DNA of 64,000 bases from NCBI RefSeq assembly GCF_039545795.1, contig NZ_CP154260.1, forward strand, positions 7,126,001-7,190,000, in the 5' to 3' direction. The notes beneath the pieces were generated by a model. That model worked only from the letters and a program-made list of their open reading frames with translations. It was not told the DNA's origin and did not search any database. A program made the position numbers and the translations under genes. Source of the stretch: Chitinophaga niabensis. GTDB taxonomy: Bacteria > Bacteroidota > Bacteroidia > Chitinophagales > Chitinophagaceae. Positions 43,976-51,756 of the stretch are shown in pieces. Within the stretch, counting starts at the first letter, position 1, and each line of letters begins with the position of its first letter.

Positions 43976-44522
43976 CTATGTTTTGTAGGACCGTTCAACT
44001 TTTTTCGATATATATCCATTATTAACGGCCGATTCATCTCTAATGCTTAATGTGACTCCTTTAGCGGTATCAAAACCACCCCCACTTTCGCTTTTGAAAC
44101 TCTTCGAAGTATTGTCAGTTTCTTCAACTTCTACATTACCTACAACTTCAATTTCCGAGATTGAAGTTGCCAGTTCATCTAACAATGGACCAAAGGTGGA
44201 GAGATCGAATTAAACGAGTAGCGCGTTCTGTTAGCATTAAATTGGTGTCAGAATACATTCCTCCATTGGAACCGATATTTCGCATGTCGATGTAAATGGG
44301 AATATGAATTTTACTCTCCAATTCGCCAACAAGGAAACTTAGGGCATGCGTTTTTCCTGCACCCCTTCTTCCATATAAAATCTGATGGTCTGAGTTTTGC
44401 AATAATGTTAATAATGGCCCGACATCTACAAATGTTTTGACAAGATGTTGTTTGTCGTATTTTTCCGCACGCTTTATTAACTTGTAAATTGCTTGGTTGA
44501 TGGTAGAGGATATATAAATATG
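43976..44522 (-). pseudogene. Broken P-loop ATPase gene (internal deletion with frameshift)
   Basis: Two adjoining frames encode pieces of one protein. The upstream frame (44,522-44,175) contains KRAEKYDKQHLVKTFVDVGP and the Walker A motif LYGRRGAGKTHAL, then IPIYIDMRNIGSNGG and TERATRLI. After that it falls out of frame and stops at SIVR. The other frame picks up at about 44,206 with DLSTFGPLLDELATSISEIE and continues to 43,976. The region expected between (Walker B and sensor motifs) is missing, so this is a deletion, not a simple base slip. There is no ATG in the open frame either, and the C-terminus looks cut. The parent was probably an ORC/AAA-type ATPase carried with defence or mobile genes. 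Confidence 0.75.
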
Positions 44523-44630
44523 TTACTATGATAACTGATGAAAGTTAAGTTATTATAAATTATTCAATCGAGCAAATGAATTATTTGTTCGAGATACTGA
44601 AGGATTTATTGATTTTTCAATTTACCAAGA

Positions 44631-45434
44631 TTAATAGTTGCCTGATCGCTTAAACAATTGCACTGTATCAATTAGATTATCGTAATGTAGGAGTGTAATG
44701 TCATTTTCCTTTTTGAGCTTTCTTTGCAAACGATATGTTTTTTCTTTGAAATCTTTTCTCCTTCCTGCAACAATCGTATAGTGAATTCTGGTCTTATCAA
44801 GAGTCATAAGTTCATCCGGTAGTGGGGTATGGGTCCCTAAGTATTTTTGGAATTGCAATCTTAAGTGTGAAAAATTACCGTCAATCCACTCATCCCAATC
44901 TTCTATTTGTTTAAGGCCTTTTCGGATTGAGTTGCCAAAAGTCCCATCTGCGTTCACTATTGTCCCATTTGGACTCTCGAGCTCCACAAAAACAAGTTGA
45001 TGCCCACTTGAACTTTTGTCAATAAGCAAATAATCGGCAATAAAATTTGGCGGTAACGCAAACTCTTTAATGGCATAGGCACAGTGATAACCAAAAGAAT
45101 AACTGGATTTGAGGATTGAACCAATTATGAAATAGTACTTGTTTTTATTTATTAAATTAATAATCTCTCTCTCGGTGGCTTGTTGTTCAATCAGGGAGAG
45201 AAAAGAAGTGCATGCGATATCAAGCCTGTCGTGATTGTCTAATTCGTCTATATTTAAGTAATTATTGGGGAAGATTGATTCAAAGTGGTATCCAGCTTCA
45301 GGCATCATTTTATGATATCGAAAGAGCTGAGCTACGGTGAATCCATTTTTTTTACTAGCAAGATATTGATGAGCCCTTTGTAATTGCAATTCTTCTTTTG
45401 CATTAAGTATGCGATAATCTCTATCATAAAGCAT
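44631..45434 (-). CDS. Shedu-type anti-phage nuclease (SduA, DUF4263)
   Basis: Putative single-gene anti-phage defence protein of the Shedu family. The C-terminal DUF4263 domain (about residues 85-260) is a PD-(D/E)xK-like nuclease: EREIINLINKNKYYFIIGSI, FIADYLLIDKSSSGHQLVFV (Asp134) and VELESPNGTIV (Glu151, Glu153) followed by FGNSIRKGLKQIEDWDEWI, the usual Q-x-x-x-W helix. The third catalytic position is Glu rather than Lys (ELE instead of ELK), a form I recall in some Shedu subgroups. The N-terminal 85 residues are a separate helical sensor-like region. At 267 residues it is compact. It is AT-rich, like the two genes downstream, and unlike them appears intact with an ATG start. Confidence 0.75.
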   Translation of the reverse strand: MLYDRDYRILNAKEELQLQRAHQYLASKKNGFTVAQLFRYHKMMPEAGYHFESIFPNNYLNIDELDNHDRLDIACTSFLSLIEQQATEREIINLINKNKYYFIIGSILKSSYSFGYHCAYAIKEFALPPNFIADYLLIDKSSSGHQLVFVELESPNGTIVNADGTFGNSIRKGLKQIEDWDEWIDGNFSHLRLQFQKYLGTHTPLPDELMTLDKTRIHYTIVAGRRKDFKEKTYRLQRKLKKENDITLLHYDNLIDTVQLFKRSGNY

Positions 45435-45638
45435 AAAAGGTAGTATTGAGTTAAACGAGAATCCAGTAATTTAATAAAAATGAGAATACATTGTATTTAG
45501 AGTGGGAAAAATGGGCAAGTGTTGTTCTTGAGCTTTTTTATGAATCCAGAGTTGTGTGGGGCGATGAATCTTTCAATATTACCTTGATCAGCTTCATGTT
45601 AGGGATGTTTAAGGAAAGCTGAACTTTTTTGATGCAAT

Positions 45639-45670
45639 AAAAGGGCTGCTCTTATCAGAACAGCCCTTTT
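45639..45670. terminator. Hairpin terminator, usable in both directions
   Basis: AAAAGGGCTG at 45,639-45,648 pairs with CAGCCCTTTT at 45,661-45,670 around a 12-base loop, with A and T runs on the two sides so that either strand gives a U-tract. It resembles in layout the terminator that follows tRNA-Glu at 46,602. Confidence 0.75.
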
Positions 45671-45678
45671 CAAATTGT

Positions 45679-45696
45679 TGGTACCCCCTAAGGGAA
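45679..45696 (-). other. Possible tRNA 3'-end fragment (attachment-site remnant)
   Basis: Read on the minus strand the bases are TTCCCTTAGGGGGTACCA: a T-arm end, a 7-base acceptor strand AGGGGGT, a discriminator A and CCA. A terminator hairpin follows 9 bp downstream, as it does for tRNA-Glu at 46,638. The rest of a tRNA is absent. Elements that integrate into tRNA genes leave such fragments, but 18 bases may also match by chance. Confidence 0.3.
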
Positions 45697-45895
45697 AATT
45701 ATCTAACCAGTTTGTGCAGGATTTGGTGATTTTTGTTAATCTGCCGGGCTGACAAAAGCAGGCATAGTACTTTTTCATGGCTACGCTTCTTGCGACAATT
45801 TCGCGACAAAAATGATTATTGTTTTATCTCCATGGAGTCAGTATTTTGTGAGAATTAGGCTCATTATCAATGGTTTATTATCCTTTTTTTCCAAA

Positions 45896-46453
45896 CTATT
45901 CATGACTTTTTGATCGTGTTTTTTGCAGTTTCATGAATGCCACAACGATAGTGAAATATATGGCTGCCCAAAACAGCGCGGTGAGCCAGGAATTTATCCT
46001 CCAATCCCGATAATAGCCCCAACTTGATGGCAGGTAATCCCGGAAGAAACTTGTCCAAATAATAAATATATTTTCCATCATCACACATATATTTAAGACC
46101 AGTGCCATGAACAGGCTAACTAACCAGTTTTGCCTTAATTTTTTTGATAAGGCAAGCATAGATGTGGTAATTGTAAGTAGGATGGCCAGGATGAAGGGCC
46201 TTTGCCGGTAAGTGAAGAATGTATGATCTGTATCGGAAATTGTATAACTCCTTATCAATTCTAAGAGCAGCGTTATGGCTAACAAGATGCCTGCACAAGA
46301 GGCTATAATATTTGCGGAAGCGAAATATTGCATTGCTTTGTCTTTGGACCGATATGAGATTTTTGCGAATATCCCGAAAATGAGTGTGGATAGACCGTAT
46401 CCCCAAAAAAGGAATTGCAGTGTTTCAATGATATAAGGCGTTAGTTCCATCAT
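45896..46453 (-). CDS. Four-helix membrane protein of unknown function
   Basis: A 185-residue inner-membrane protein I do not recognise. Four to five hydrophobic segments are visible: about residues 10-30 (IETLQFLFWGYGLSTLIFGI), 43-66, 88-105, 110-135 and 155-178. The charged C-terminus (KLQKTRSKSHE) should be cytoplasmic. No conserved motif, Cys or catalytic residue stands out. It is isolated between the tRNA-Glu gene and the accessory patch and is transcribed in the same direction as both. Length, continuous hydrophobic pattern and a clear ATG (or a second Met one codon later) support real coding, but its function is unknown. It could belong to either the island or the core. Confidence 0.6.
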   Translation of the reverse strand: MMELTPYIIETLQFLFWGYGLSTLIFGIFAKISYRSKDKAMQYFASANIIASCAGILLAITLLLELIRSYTISDTDHTFFTYRQRPFILAILLTITTSMLALSKKLRQNWLVSLFMALVLNICVMMENIFIIWTSFFRDYLPSSWGYYRDWRINSWLTALFWAAIYFTIVVAFMKLQKTRSKSHE

Positions 46454-46601
46454 TTGATCTGAGGTAAGAATGCTTATGAAAATAAGCCTTGTTCTTTAGA
46501 TATCCTATTTGAAAATAATGTATTCCCAATGCTGTCAACGGGAGGAGGATGAGTAAATATTTGAGAATGACTTTTTTGATGTTTAGGAACTCTTAGTAAA
46601 A

Positions 46602-46629
46602 GAAAAGGGTGCTCATGAGCACCCTTTTC
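46602..46629 (-). terminator. Terminator of the tRNA-Glu gene
   Basis: The stretch GAAAAGGGTGCTCATGAGCACCCTTTTC is a perfect palindrome with a T-run on the minus strand. It lies 8 bp after the CCA end of the tRNA. Confidence 0.85.
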
Positions 46630-46637
46630 TTTTATCC

Positions 46638-46712
46638 TGGTACCGCGTACGGGAATCGAACCCGTCATTCCTCCGTGAAAGGGAGGCGTCTTAACCGCTT
46701 GACCAACGCGGC
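46638..46712 (-). tRNA. tRNA-Glu (anticodon TTC)
   Basis: Read on the minus strand the gene folds as a standard cloverleaf: acceptor GCCGCGT with ACGCGGT, anticodon arm CCTCC-CTTTCAC-GGAGG with TTC at positions 34-36, T-arm ACGGG-TTCGATT-CCCGT, discriminator A and an encoded CCA at 46,638-46,640. The first acceptor pair is G-T. Without CCA it spans 46,641-46,712. It has its own promoter (46,732-46,762) and terminator (46,602-46,629). Its position beside an AT-rich accessory patch is typical of integration hot spots, but its 3' end is intact and is not duplicated in the window. Confidence 0.95.
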
Positions 46713-46731
46713 GTACCCTTATTTGGGATTG

Positions 46732-46762
46732 CAAAGGTATAATCTCCTGTCTATTTTCCAAA
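46732..46762 (-). promoter_or_regulatory. Consensus promoter of tRNA-Glu
   Basis: On the minus strand TTTG (46,759-46,762), exactly 19 bases and TACCTTTG (46,732-46,739) form a full Bacteroidota promoter. Transcription should start about 20 bases before the mature 5' end at 46,712. Confidence 0.85.
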
Positions 46763-46788
46763 ATAAATTTACTTAACTCAAATATCTA

Positions 46789-46819
46789 TTGATTAATCCC
46801 CGCTAAGGCTGTAATTTCG
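46789..46819 (+). promoter_or_regulatory. Probable gapA promoter
   Basis: TAATTTCG at 46,812-46,819 (one mismatch to TAnnTTTG) has TTG at 46,789-46,791 about 20 bp upstream. The leader would be some 30 bases to the ATG at 46,856. Confidence 0.5.
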
Positions 46820-46855
46820 CAATTCAATTTTTTCATCTACAAACTACAGTGTAAA

Positions 46856-47872
46856 ATGGGAACTTCTCTCAAAATTGGTATTAATGGTTTCGGTCGGATC
46901 GGCCGCTTGGTTTACCGCCAAATTTACAATATGCCAGGAATCGATGTGGTGGCTATCAATGACCTTACCAGCCCCGCTGTTTTAGCGCATTTGCTGAAAT
47001 ACGACTCTGCACAAGGTAGATTTGGACAGGAAGTGAAGCATAGCGATAACTCTATCTCTGTAAACGGAGAAGAGGTTAAAATATACGCGCAGAAGGATCC
47101 TAGTCAAATTCCCTGGAAAGACCATGGTATTGATGTGGTGATCGAGTGCACCGGTTTCTTTGCAGATAAAGATAAAGCTGAAGCTCACATCAAAGCTGGT
47201 GCTAAACGTGTCGTGATCTCTGCTCCTGCCACCGGCGACCTGAAAACAGTGGTTTTCAACGTGAACCATGATATCCTGGACGGTAGCGAAACTGTTATCT
47301 CCTGCGCATCCTGCACCACCAACTGCCTCGCTCCGATGGCTAAAGTGCTGAATGATAAATATGGTATCGTAACTGGTCTGATGACCACCATCCACGCTTA
47401 CACGAACGATCAGAACACCCTGGACGCTCCGCATCCAAAAGGTGACCTGCGCCGCGCCCGCGCTGCTGCAGCTAACATCGTTCCAAACAGCACTGGTGCT
47501 GCTAAGGCTATCGGCCTGGTGCTGCCAGAACTGAAAGGTAAACTGGACGGTAGCGCACAACGTGTTCCAACCATCACCGGTTCCTTAACTGAACTGACCA
47601 CCATCCTCAGCAAAAAAGTGACTGTTGAAGAGATCAATGCCGCTATGAAGGCTGCTGCGAACGAATCTTACGGTTATACTGAAGACGAGATCGTTAGCAC
47701 AGACATCATCGGTATCAATTATGGCTCCCTGTTCGATGCTACCCAAACAAGGGTACTGACCCAGGGCGATATCCAACTGGTGAAAACCGTTTCCTGGTAC
47801 GATAACGAAATGAGCTATGTGTCTCAGCTTGTTCGTACTGTGAAGCATTTTGCCGGTCTGATCAGCAAATAA
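46856..47872 (+). CDS. gapA: Glyceraldehyde-3-phosphate dehydrogenase, type I
   Basis: Cytoplasmic glycolytic enzyme that oxidises glyceraldehyde 3-phosphate to 1,3-bisphosphoglycerate with NAD+. The Rossmann start [17 protein letters not shown], the cofactor position AINDL (Asp36, favouring NAD+), the active site [12 protein letters not shown] with catalytic Cys153, and the sugar-phosphate loop [17 protein letters not shown] (here [16 protein letters not shown]) are all present. The C-terminus [14 protein letters not shown] is typical. At 338 residues the length is normal. It is followed by its own terminator and then by pgk, which catalyses the next step. Codon use is strongly biased (many CTG, GGT, CGT), as expected for a highly expressed gene. 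Confidence 0.98.
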   Translation: MGTSLKIGINGFGRIGRLVYRQIYNMPGIDVVAINDLTSPAVLAHLLKYDSAQGRFGQEVKHSDNSISVNGEEVKIYAQKDPSQIPWKDHGIDVVIECTGFFADKDKAEAHIKAGAKRVVISAPATGDLKTVVFNVNHDILDGSETVISCASCTTNCLAPMAKVLNDKYGIVTGLMTTIHAYTNDQNTLDAPHPKGDLRRARAAAANIVPNSTGAAKAIGLVLPELKGKLDGSAQRVPTITGSLTELTTILSKKVTVEEINAAMKAAANESYGYTEDEIVSTDIIGINYGSLFDATQTRVLTQGDIQLVKTVSWYDNEMSYVSQLVRTVKHFAGLISK

Positions 47873-47898
47873 GCGATTTCGCATTATATAATTTTACC

Positions 47899-47945
47899 AA
47901 CCCTCCGCGAAACGCTGTCCCAGCGGTGCACGGAGGGTTTTTTTC
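47899..47945 (+). terminator. Terminator between gapA and pgk
   Basis: AACCCTCCG (47,899-47,907) pairs with CGGAGGGTT (47,931-47,939), with an inner stem CGCTG-TCC-CAGCG, followed by a run of seven or more T. It should end gapA mRNA, and pgk probably has its own promoter (TACCTTTC at 47,947-47,954 is a near match to the -7 box). Confidence 0.9.
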
Positions 47946-47970
47946 TTACCTTTCCTAAAATCCTCCCTTC

Positions 47971-49167
47971 ATGAGCAAGTTCTCTGATCATAATTTCAAA
48001 GGCCAGAAAGCCTTGATCCGCGTAGATTTCAACGTGCCCCTGAACGATCAGTTCGAGATCACGGACGATACCCGCATGACCGCAGCAGTACCTACTATCA
48101 AAAAGATACTGAAAGACGGCGGCGCTGTGATCCTCATGAGTCATCTCGGCCGTCCGAAAGACGGGCCAACCAATAAATACTCTCTTAAACACCTGGTTTT
48201 TCACCTGATCAGTCTGTTGGACGGCACTACCGTGAAATTTGCGGAAGACTGCATCGGCGAAACTGCTGAAAAAGCTGCCCTCAACCTGCAAATGGGAGAG
48301 GTGCTGCTGCTGGAAAACCTCCGTTTCTATAAAGAAGAAGAAAAAGGCGATCGCGCTTTTGCGGAGAAACTCTCCAAACTGGGCGATGTATATGTGAACG
48401 ATGCTTTCGGCACCGCTCACCGCGCACACGCTTCCACAGCCATTATCGCTGATTTTTACCCTGCGGACAAAAAGATGTTCGGGCTCCTCATGGAGGCTGA
48501 AACCAACAGCGCGGAAAAAGTACTGCACAGTGCTGAAAAGCCTTTCACGGCTATCCTCGGTGGTGCAAAGGTGAGCGACAAGATCCTCATCATCGAAAAC
48601 CTGATGAACAAAGCCAACAATATCATCATTGGTGGCGGGATGGCTTACACTTTCCTGAAAGCGCAAGGCAAAGAGATCGGTAACTCCCTCGTGGAAAATG
48701 ATAAACTGGACCTCGCGAACGAACTGCTGGCTAAAGCAAAATCCCTGGGTGTGCAATTGCTGATCCCGGAAGATTCAATTGCTGCTGATAAGTTTGCTGC
48801 AGATGCCAATACACAGCTGGTATCTAATGACAACATCCCTGCCGGCTGGATGGGATTGGATATCGGGGCAAAAGCCATCGCTAAGTTCAGTGAAGTGATC
48901 GCGGCTTCTAAAACCATTTTGTGGAACGGCCCTATGGGCGTTTTTGAAATGGAAGCATTCCAGGGTGGTACCAAAGCCATCGCTGATGCTATTGTGAAGG
49001 CAACCGAAAATGGCGCTTTCTCCCTCGTTGGTGGCGGAGATTCTGTGGCGGCAGTGAATAAATTCGGTTTAGCAGAGAAAGTTAGCTATGTGTCCACGGG
49101 TGGTGGCGCTATGCTGGAATACTTTGAAGGAAAAGAATTGCCGGGTATTGCGGCTATCAAGAAATAA
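47971..49167 (+). CDS. pgk: Phosphoglycerate kinase
   Basis: Cytoplasmic glycolytic enzyme that transfers phosphate from 1,3-bisphosphoglycerate to ADP. Characteristic blocks are [20 protein letters not shown] (substrate Asp-Asn and Arg), [71 protein letters not shown] and the nucleotide-site loop [15 protein letters not shown]. At 398 residues both domains are complete. It lies 98 bp after gapA in the same direction with a terminator between. A bidirectional hairpin terminates it and the convergent dipeptidase gene. Codon bias suggests high expression. Confidence 0.98.
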   Translation: MSKFSDHNFKGQKALIRVDFNVPLNDQFEITDDTRMTAAVPTIKKILKDGGAVILMSHLGRPKDGPTNKYSLKHLVFHLISLLDGTTVKFAEDCIGETAEKAALNLQMGEVLLLENLRFYKEEEKGDRAFAEKLSKLGDVYVNDAFGTAHRAHASTAIIADFYPADKKMFGLLMEAETNSAEKVLHSAEKPFTAILGGAKVSDKILIIENLMNKANNIIIGGGMAYTFLKAQGKEIGNSLVENDKLDLANELLAKAKSLGVQLLIPEDSIAADKFAADANTQLVSNDNIPAGWMGLDIGAKAIAKFSEVIAASKTILWNGPMGVFEMEAFQGGTKAIADAIVKATENGAFSLVGGGDSVAAVNKFGLAEKVSYVSTGGGAMLEYFEGKELPGIAAIKK

Positions 49168-49172
49168 AGCAT

Positions 49173-49205
49173 AAAAAAGCCGCAGTAAGTACTGCGGCTT
49201 TTTTT
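49173..49205. terminator. Bidirectional terminator between pgk and the M20 dipeptidase
   Basis: AGCCGCAGTA (49,178-49,187) and TACTGCGGCT (49,190-49,199) form a 10-bp stem with a 2-base gap in the loop, flanked by A-run and T-run on opposite sides. It suits both convergent genes. Confidence 0.9.
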
Positions 49206-50577
49206 ATTTTTTACTCATCTCAGCAAAATACTGGTGGAAATAAGGGATGGTTTCAATTCCCTTGTAGAAATTCTCCAGTCCGTACTTCTCATTCGGCGAG
49301 TGTAAGTTATCACTGTCTAAGCCAAAGCCCATCAGCACTGTCTTTAACCCCAGTGTTTTCTCAAACAATGCCACAATAGGAATACTTCCGCCACCCCGAA
49401 CAGGAATAGGATCTTTTCCGAAAGTAGTTGCAATGGCTTTGCTGGCTGCTTTGAAGGCGATATTGTCTGTTGGTGTAACATAAGGAGAACCACCATGGTG
49501 GGCCGTTACAGATACTTTTACAGATTTAGGCGCAATCTTTTCGAAGTGTGCTTTGAAAAGATCTGAAATAGCTACCCAGTCCTGACCTGGTACCAGGCGC
49601 ATGGAGATCTTGGCAAATGCTTTTCCGGGTAATACGGTTTTTGCACCTTCGCCGGTATAGCCGCCCCAGATACCATTTACTTCTAAAGTCGGGCGGATGC
49701 CGGTCCTTTCGATAGTGGTGTATCCTTTTTCGCCCCAGAGTTCATCTACGCCAAGGTCTTTTTTGTATTCGGCCTCATCAAAGGGGGCTTTGTTCAGGCT
49801 TTCCCTTTCTGCTGCACTCAATTCCTGTACGCCATTATAGAAGCCGGGAATGGTGATGTGGTTATTTTCATCATGCAGGGAAGCGATCATTTTGGCGAGG
49901 ATAGTGGCCGGATTGGCAACTGCTCCGCCATACACTCCACTGTGCAGGTCGCGGTTGGCGCCGGTTACAGCAACTTCCATATAGGCCAGGCCACGGAGGC
50001 CGGTGTCTATGGAAGGATTGTCCATACTGATCATGGAAGTGTCCGAGATCAGCACTACATCTGCTTTCAGACGTTCTTTATTGTTTTCCAGGAAAATGCC
50101 CAGGTTATTGGAACCTACTTCTTCCTCTCCTTCGATCATGAATTTGATATTGCAGGGGAGGGTGTTGGTTTTGTTCATGGTTTCAAAAGCCTTCACGTGC
50201 ATGTAGAACTGGCCTTTGTCGTCAGCGGAACCACGTGCATAGATCTTTCCGTCTTTGATCACAGGTTCAAAGGGAGGGCTGGTCCAGAGGTCCAGGGGAT
50301 CGGGAGGTTGCACATCATAGTGGCCATATACCAATACGGTAGGGAGGGAAGGGTCGATGATCTTTTCCCCGTAAACAATGGGATGGCCTGCTGTCGGGCA
50401 AACTTCCACTTTGTCTGCCCCTGCGTCTGTTAATCTTTGTTTCACCGCCTCGGCGCAGCGCTTCGTATCCTCGTTGTGGCGGGAATCCGCACTAACAGAG
50501 GGAATCCGCAACAGATCCAGTAACTCGTTCAGGAAACGGTCTTTGTTCTGTGCCTGGTAATCTTTCCAAACTTGCAT
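49204..50577 (-). CDS. M20-family dipeptidase
   Basis: Cytoplasmic zinc peptidase of the M20 family (CNDP/PepV-like) that cleaves dipeptides or acyl-amino acids. Metal ligands are visible in VYGHYDVQPPDPLDLW (His, catalytic Asp), ARGSADDKGQFYMHVKAFE (bridging Asp) and MIEGEEEVGSNNLG (catalytic Glu and ligand). The lid domain holds GGYTGEGAKTVLPGKAFAKI and the later ligand His is in GLDSDNLHSPNEKYGLENF. At 457 residues it is of normal length. The ATG at 50,577 gives MQVWKDYQAQNKDRFLNELL, the standard helix ahead of the catalytic domain. The upstream region is filled by the 46-bp repeat array, so its promoter must lie in or near that array. Confidence 0.93.
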   Translation of the reverse strand: MQVWKDYQAQNKDRFLNELLDLLRIPSVSADSRHNEDTKRCAEAVKQRLTDAGADKVEVCPTAGHPIVYGEKIIDPSLPTVLVYGHYDVQPPDPLDLWTSPPFEPVIKDGKIYARGSADDKGQFYMHVKAFETMNKTNTLPCNIKFMIEGEEEVGSNNLGIFLENNKERLKADVVLISDTSMISMDNPSIDTGLRGLAYMEVAVTGANRDLHSGVYGGAVANPATILAKMIASLHDENNHITIPGFYNGVQELSAAERESLNKAPFDEAEYKKDLGVDELWGEKGYTTIERTGIRPTLEVNGIWGGYTGEGAKTVLPGKAFAKISMRLVPGQDWVAISDLFKAHFEKIAPKSVKVSVTAHHGGSPYVTPTDNIAFKAASKAIATTFGKDPIPVRGGGSIPIVALFEKTLGLKTVLMGFGLDSDNLHSPNEKYGLENFYKGIETIPYFHQYFAEMSKK

Positions 50578-50690
50578 GATTGAGCAATTAAACGTTCACA
50601 ATGGACGCAATTTAAAGGTAACGGCTGAGTTCAGCAAAAAAAGCCCTGGTAGGGGGATAGAAATAAATGGGACTTACAAATAAAAGAGCT
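50578..50690. other. Short spacer upstream of the M20 dipeptidase
   Basis: The 113 bp between the dipeptidase start and the 46-bp repeat array contain no exact TAnnTTTG box on the minus strand and no hairpin that I can see. Confidence 0.4.
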
Positions 50691-50949
50691 ACAAACAAAA
50701 GCGGCTGCACTTTTAGTGATACAACCTCAAAAGGAGCCACAAGCAAAAGAGGCCGCACTTTTAACGATACAACCTCAAGATCCCACAAACAAAACAGACC
50801 GCACTTTTATCAATTCAACCTCAAGGAGCCACTTAACGATACAACCTCAAGATCCCACAAACAAAACAGACCGCACTTTTATCAATTCAACCTCAAGGGG
50901 CCACAAACAAAAAGAGGCTGCATCTTTTTACGGATACAACCTCTTTTAC
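50691..50949 (-). repeat. Tandem array of 46-bp units derived from the response-regulator terminator
   Basis: Units beginning ACAAACAAAA or ACAAGCAAAA start at 50,691, 50,739, 50,785, 50,857 and 50,903, with a 26-bp partial unit at 50,831. The period is 46-48 bp. Within the array the 72-bp block 50,761-50,832 is repeated at 50,833-50,904 with one visible mismatch, so part of it was duplicated recently. The last unit (50,903-50,949) contains the working terminator of the response regulator; the others are decayed versions with poorer stems. Spacers are not unique, so this is not a CRISPR array. Confidence 0.88.
50909..50945 (-). terminator. Terminator of the response-regulator gene
   Basis: AAGAGGCTGCATC (50,912-50,924) pairs with GATACAACCTCTT (50,933-50,945), allowing G-T pairs, and gives a U-tract on the minus strand. 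It lies 20 bp after the stop codon at 50,965. Confidence 0.75.
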
Positions 50950-50964
50950 CTATGAAAAATGATG

Positions 50965-51429
50965 TTATGAGATCAATTTCTGTCTGAGCAGGAATTCCAG
51001 CTTTTCGTTCACGTCCAGTAGCTTTTCTGTAAGCTCCCGGTTCTCTTTCCGCAGGGCATATACTTCGTATGCCTTTTCTATATTATGCCGTAACTCCTCA
51101 TCATTCCAGGGTTTAGAGAAATATTTATAAACCTGGCCTTTGTTGATGGCATCTATCACTGCATTGATATCTGCATATCCTGTAAGGAGAATGCGGATCG
51201 GCTCAGGGTATTTAGCAAGTATCGACTCGAAGAACTCAATACCTGTCATCCTCGGCATACGCTGATCCGATATGATGATGTGAAATTCATGATCTTCCAG
51301 CAATTTGTAAGCATCGTCAGCGGATTCTGCCGTTTGAACGGTGTAAATCCTCCTGAATGATGCCTTAAATGCATTCAGGTTATGTATTTCATCATCGATA
51401 TAGAGGATGTGAATGTGTTGTGCACTCAT
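50965..51429 (-). CDS. Single-domain response regulator with C-terminal coiled coil
   Basis: Cytoplasmic two-component receiver without a DNA-binding output domain. The acidic pocket is in HILYIDDEIHN (Asp12, Asp13), the phospho-acceptor in IIISDQRMPRMTG (Asp55), the switch Thr in ILLTGYAD (Thr83) and the Lys in YKYFSKPWNDEE (Lys106). The SDQRMP...F.KPW pattern is that of the RpfG/HD-GYP-associated receiver class. The last 40 residues (RKENRELTEKLLDVNEKLEF) are a likely coiled coil that could dimerise or bind a histidine kinase. The whole protein is 154 residues. No kinase gene is adjacent, so it is an orphan. Its gene is followed by the tandem terminator array. Confidence 0.92.
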   Translation of the reverse strand: MSAQHIHILYIDDEIHNLNAFKASFRRIYTVQTAESADDAYKLLEDHEFHIIISDQRMPRMTGIEFFESILAKYPEPIRILLTGYADINAVIDAINKGQVYKYFSKPWNDEELRHNIEKAYEVYALRKENRELTEKLLDVNEKLEFLLRQKLIS

Positions 51430-51756
51430 TATAACGCAGTAGACTAAATGTAAGTTAATAAAAATAAGTGAGTTAGCAACGACAGAAACCGCCGTAACTA
51501 TAAATCAAAAAACACAAGCTTGCATTCCCAATTGCCGGTATAATTGATGCGCTCATACCCGGAATTCGATTTCAAACATAGATATTTTTTGTTATTCACC
51601 TTTCGTTTTTTGGTTCACCGCCGCTACTTAATTCGTAAACGGCAGGACTTTGCGGTTAACCGCTAAACTAATTGAACCATGTTTTGCGCTTTCCGTTATT
51701 TCATGTAGGTTTGACTACACCCGTAACCTTACATTATTATTTAAAAAAGATAGAAT
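51430..51756. promoter_or_regulatory. Divergent region between the response regulator and lemA
   Basis: This 327-bp gap holds the promoter of lemA (listed separately at 51,683-51,713) and, on the minus strand, TATGTTTG at 51,573-51,580, an exact -7 match about 144 bp before the response-regulator ATG, without a clear -33 box. Otherwise it is AT-rich, with no gene or strong palindrome seen. Confidence 0.45.
51683..51713 (+). promoter_or_regulatory. Consensus promoter of the lemA-TPM operon
   Basis: TTTG at 51,683-51,686, exactly 19 bases and TAGGTTTG at 51,706-51,713 form a perfect Bacteroidota housekeeping promoter. The leader to the ATG at 51,757 would be about 37 bases. Confidence 0.85.

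Larger units (their letters stand above)
45435..45895. other. Gene-free stretch at the edge of the accessory patch
   Basis: This 461-bp region holds no convincing gene on either strand. Visible are a hairpin terminator at 45,639-45,670, a short match to a tRNA 3' end at 45,679-45,696, and a direct repeat of GCGACAA around 45,795-45,808. The rest is AT-rich and unexplained; it could contain remnants of an integrated element. Confidence 0.5.

Noticed and set aside
45698..45780. Possible integrase remnant on the minus strand (MKKYYACFCQPGRL...)
   Set aside because: The short frame has no Arg-His-x-x-Arg or Tyr motif of tyrosine recombinases, so similarity could not be supported.
46474..46761. 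95-codon open frame on the minus strand
   Set aside because: It runs through the tRNA-Glu gene, its terminator and its promoter.
47071..47560. Long open frames opposite gapA and pgk
   Set aside because: They are shadows of highly biased coding genes on the other strand.
50691..50949. Regularly spaced repeats that could be mistaken for a CRISPR array
   Set aside because: The whole 46-bp unit repeats with no unique spacers, the units match a terminator, and no cas gene is nearby.
50667..50987. Open frames of 106 and 79 codons across the terminator array
   Set aside because: They are repeats read as protein, with Asn/Lys/Thr-rich periodic content, and lie on the strand opposite to both neighbours.
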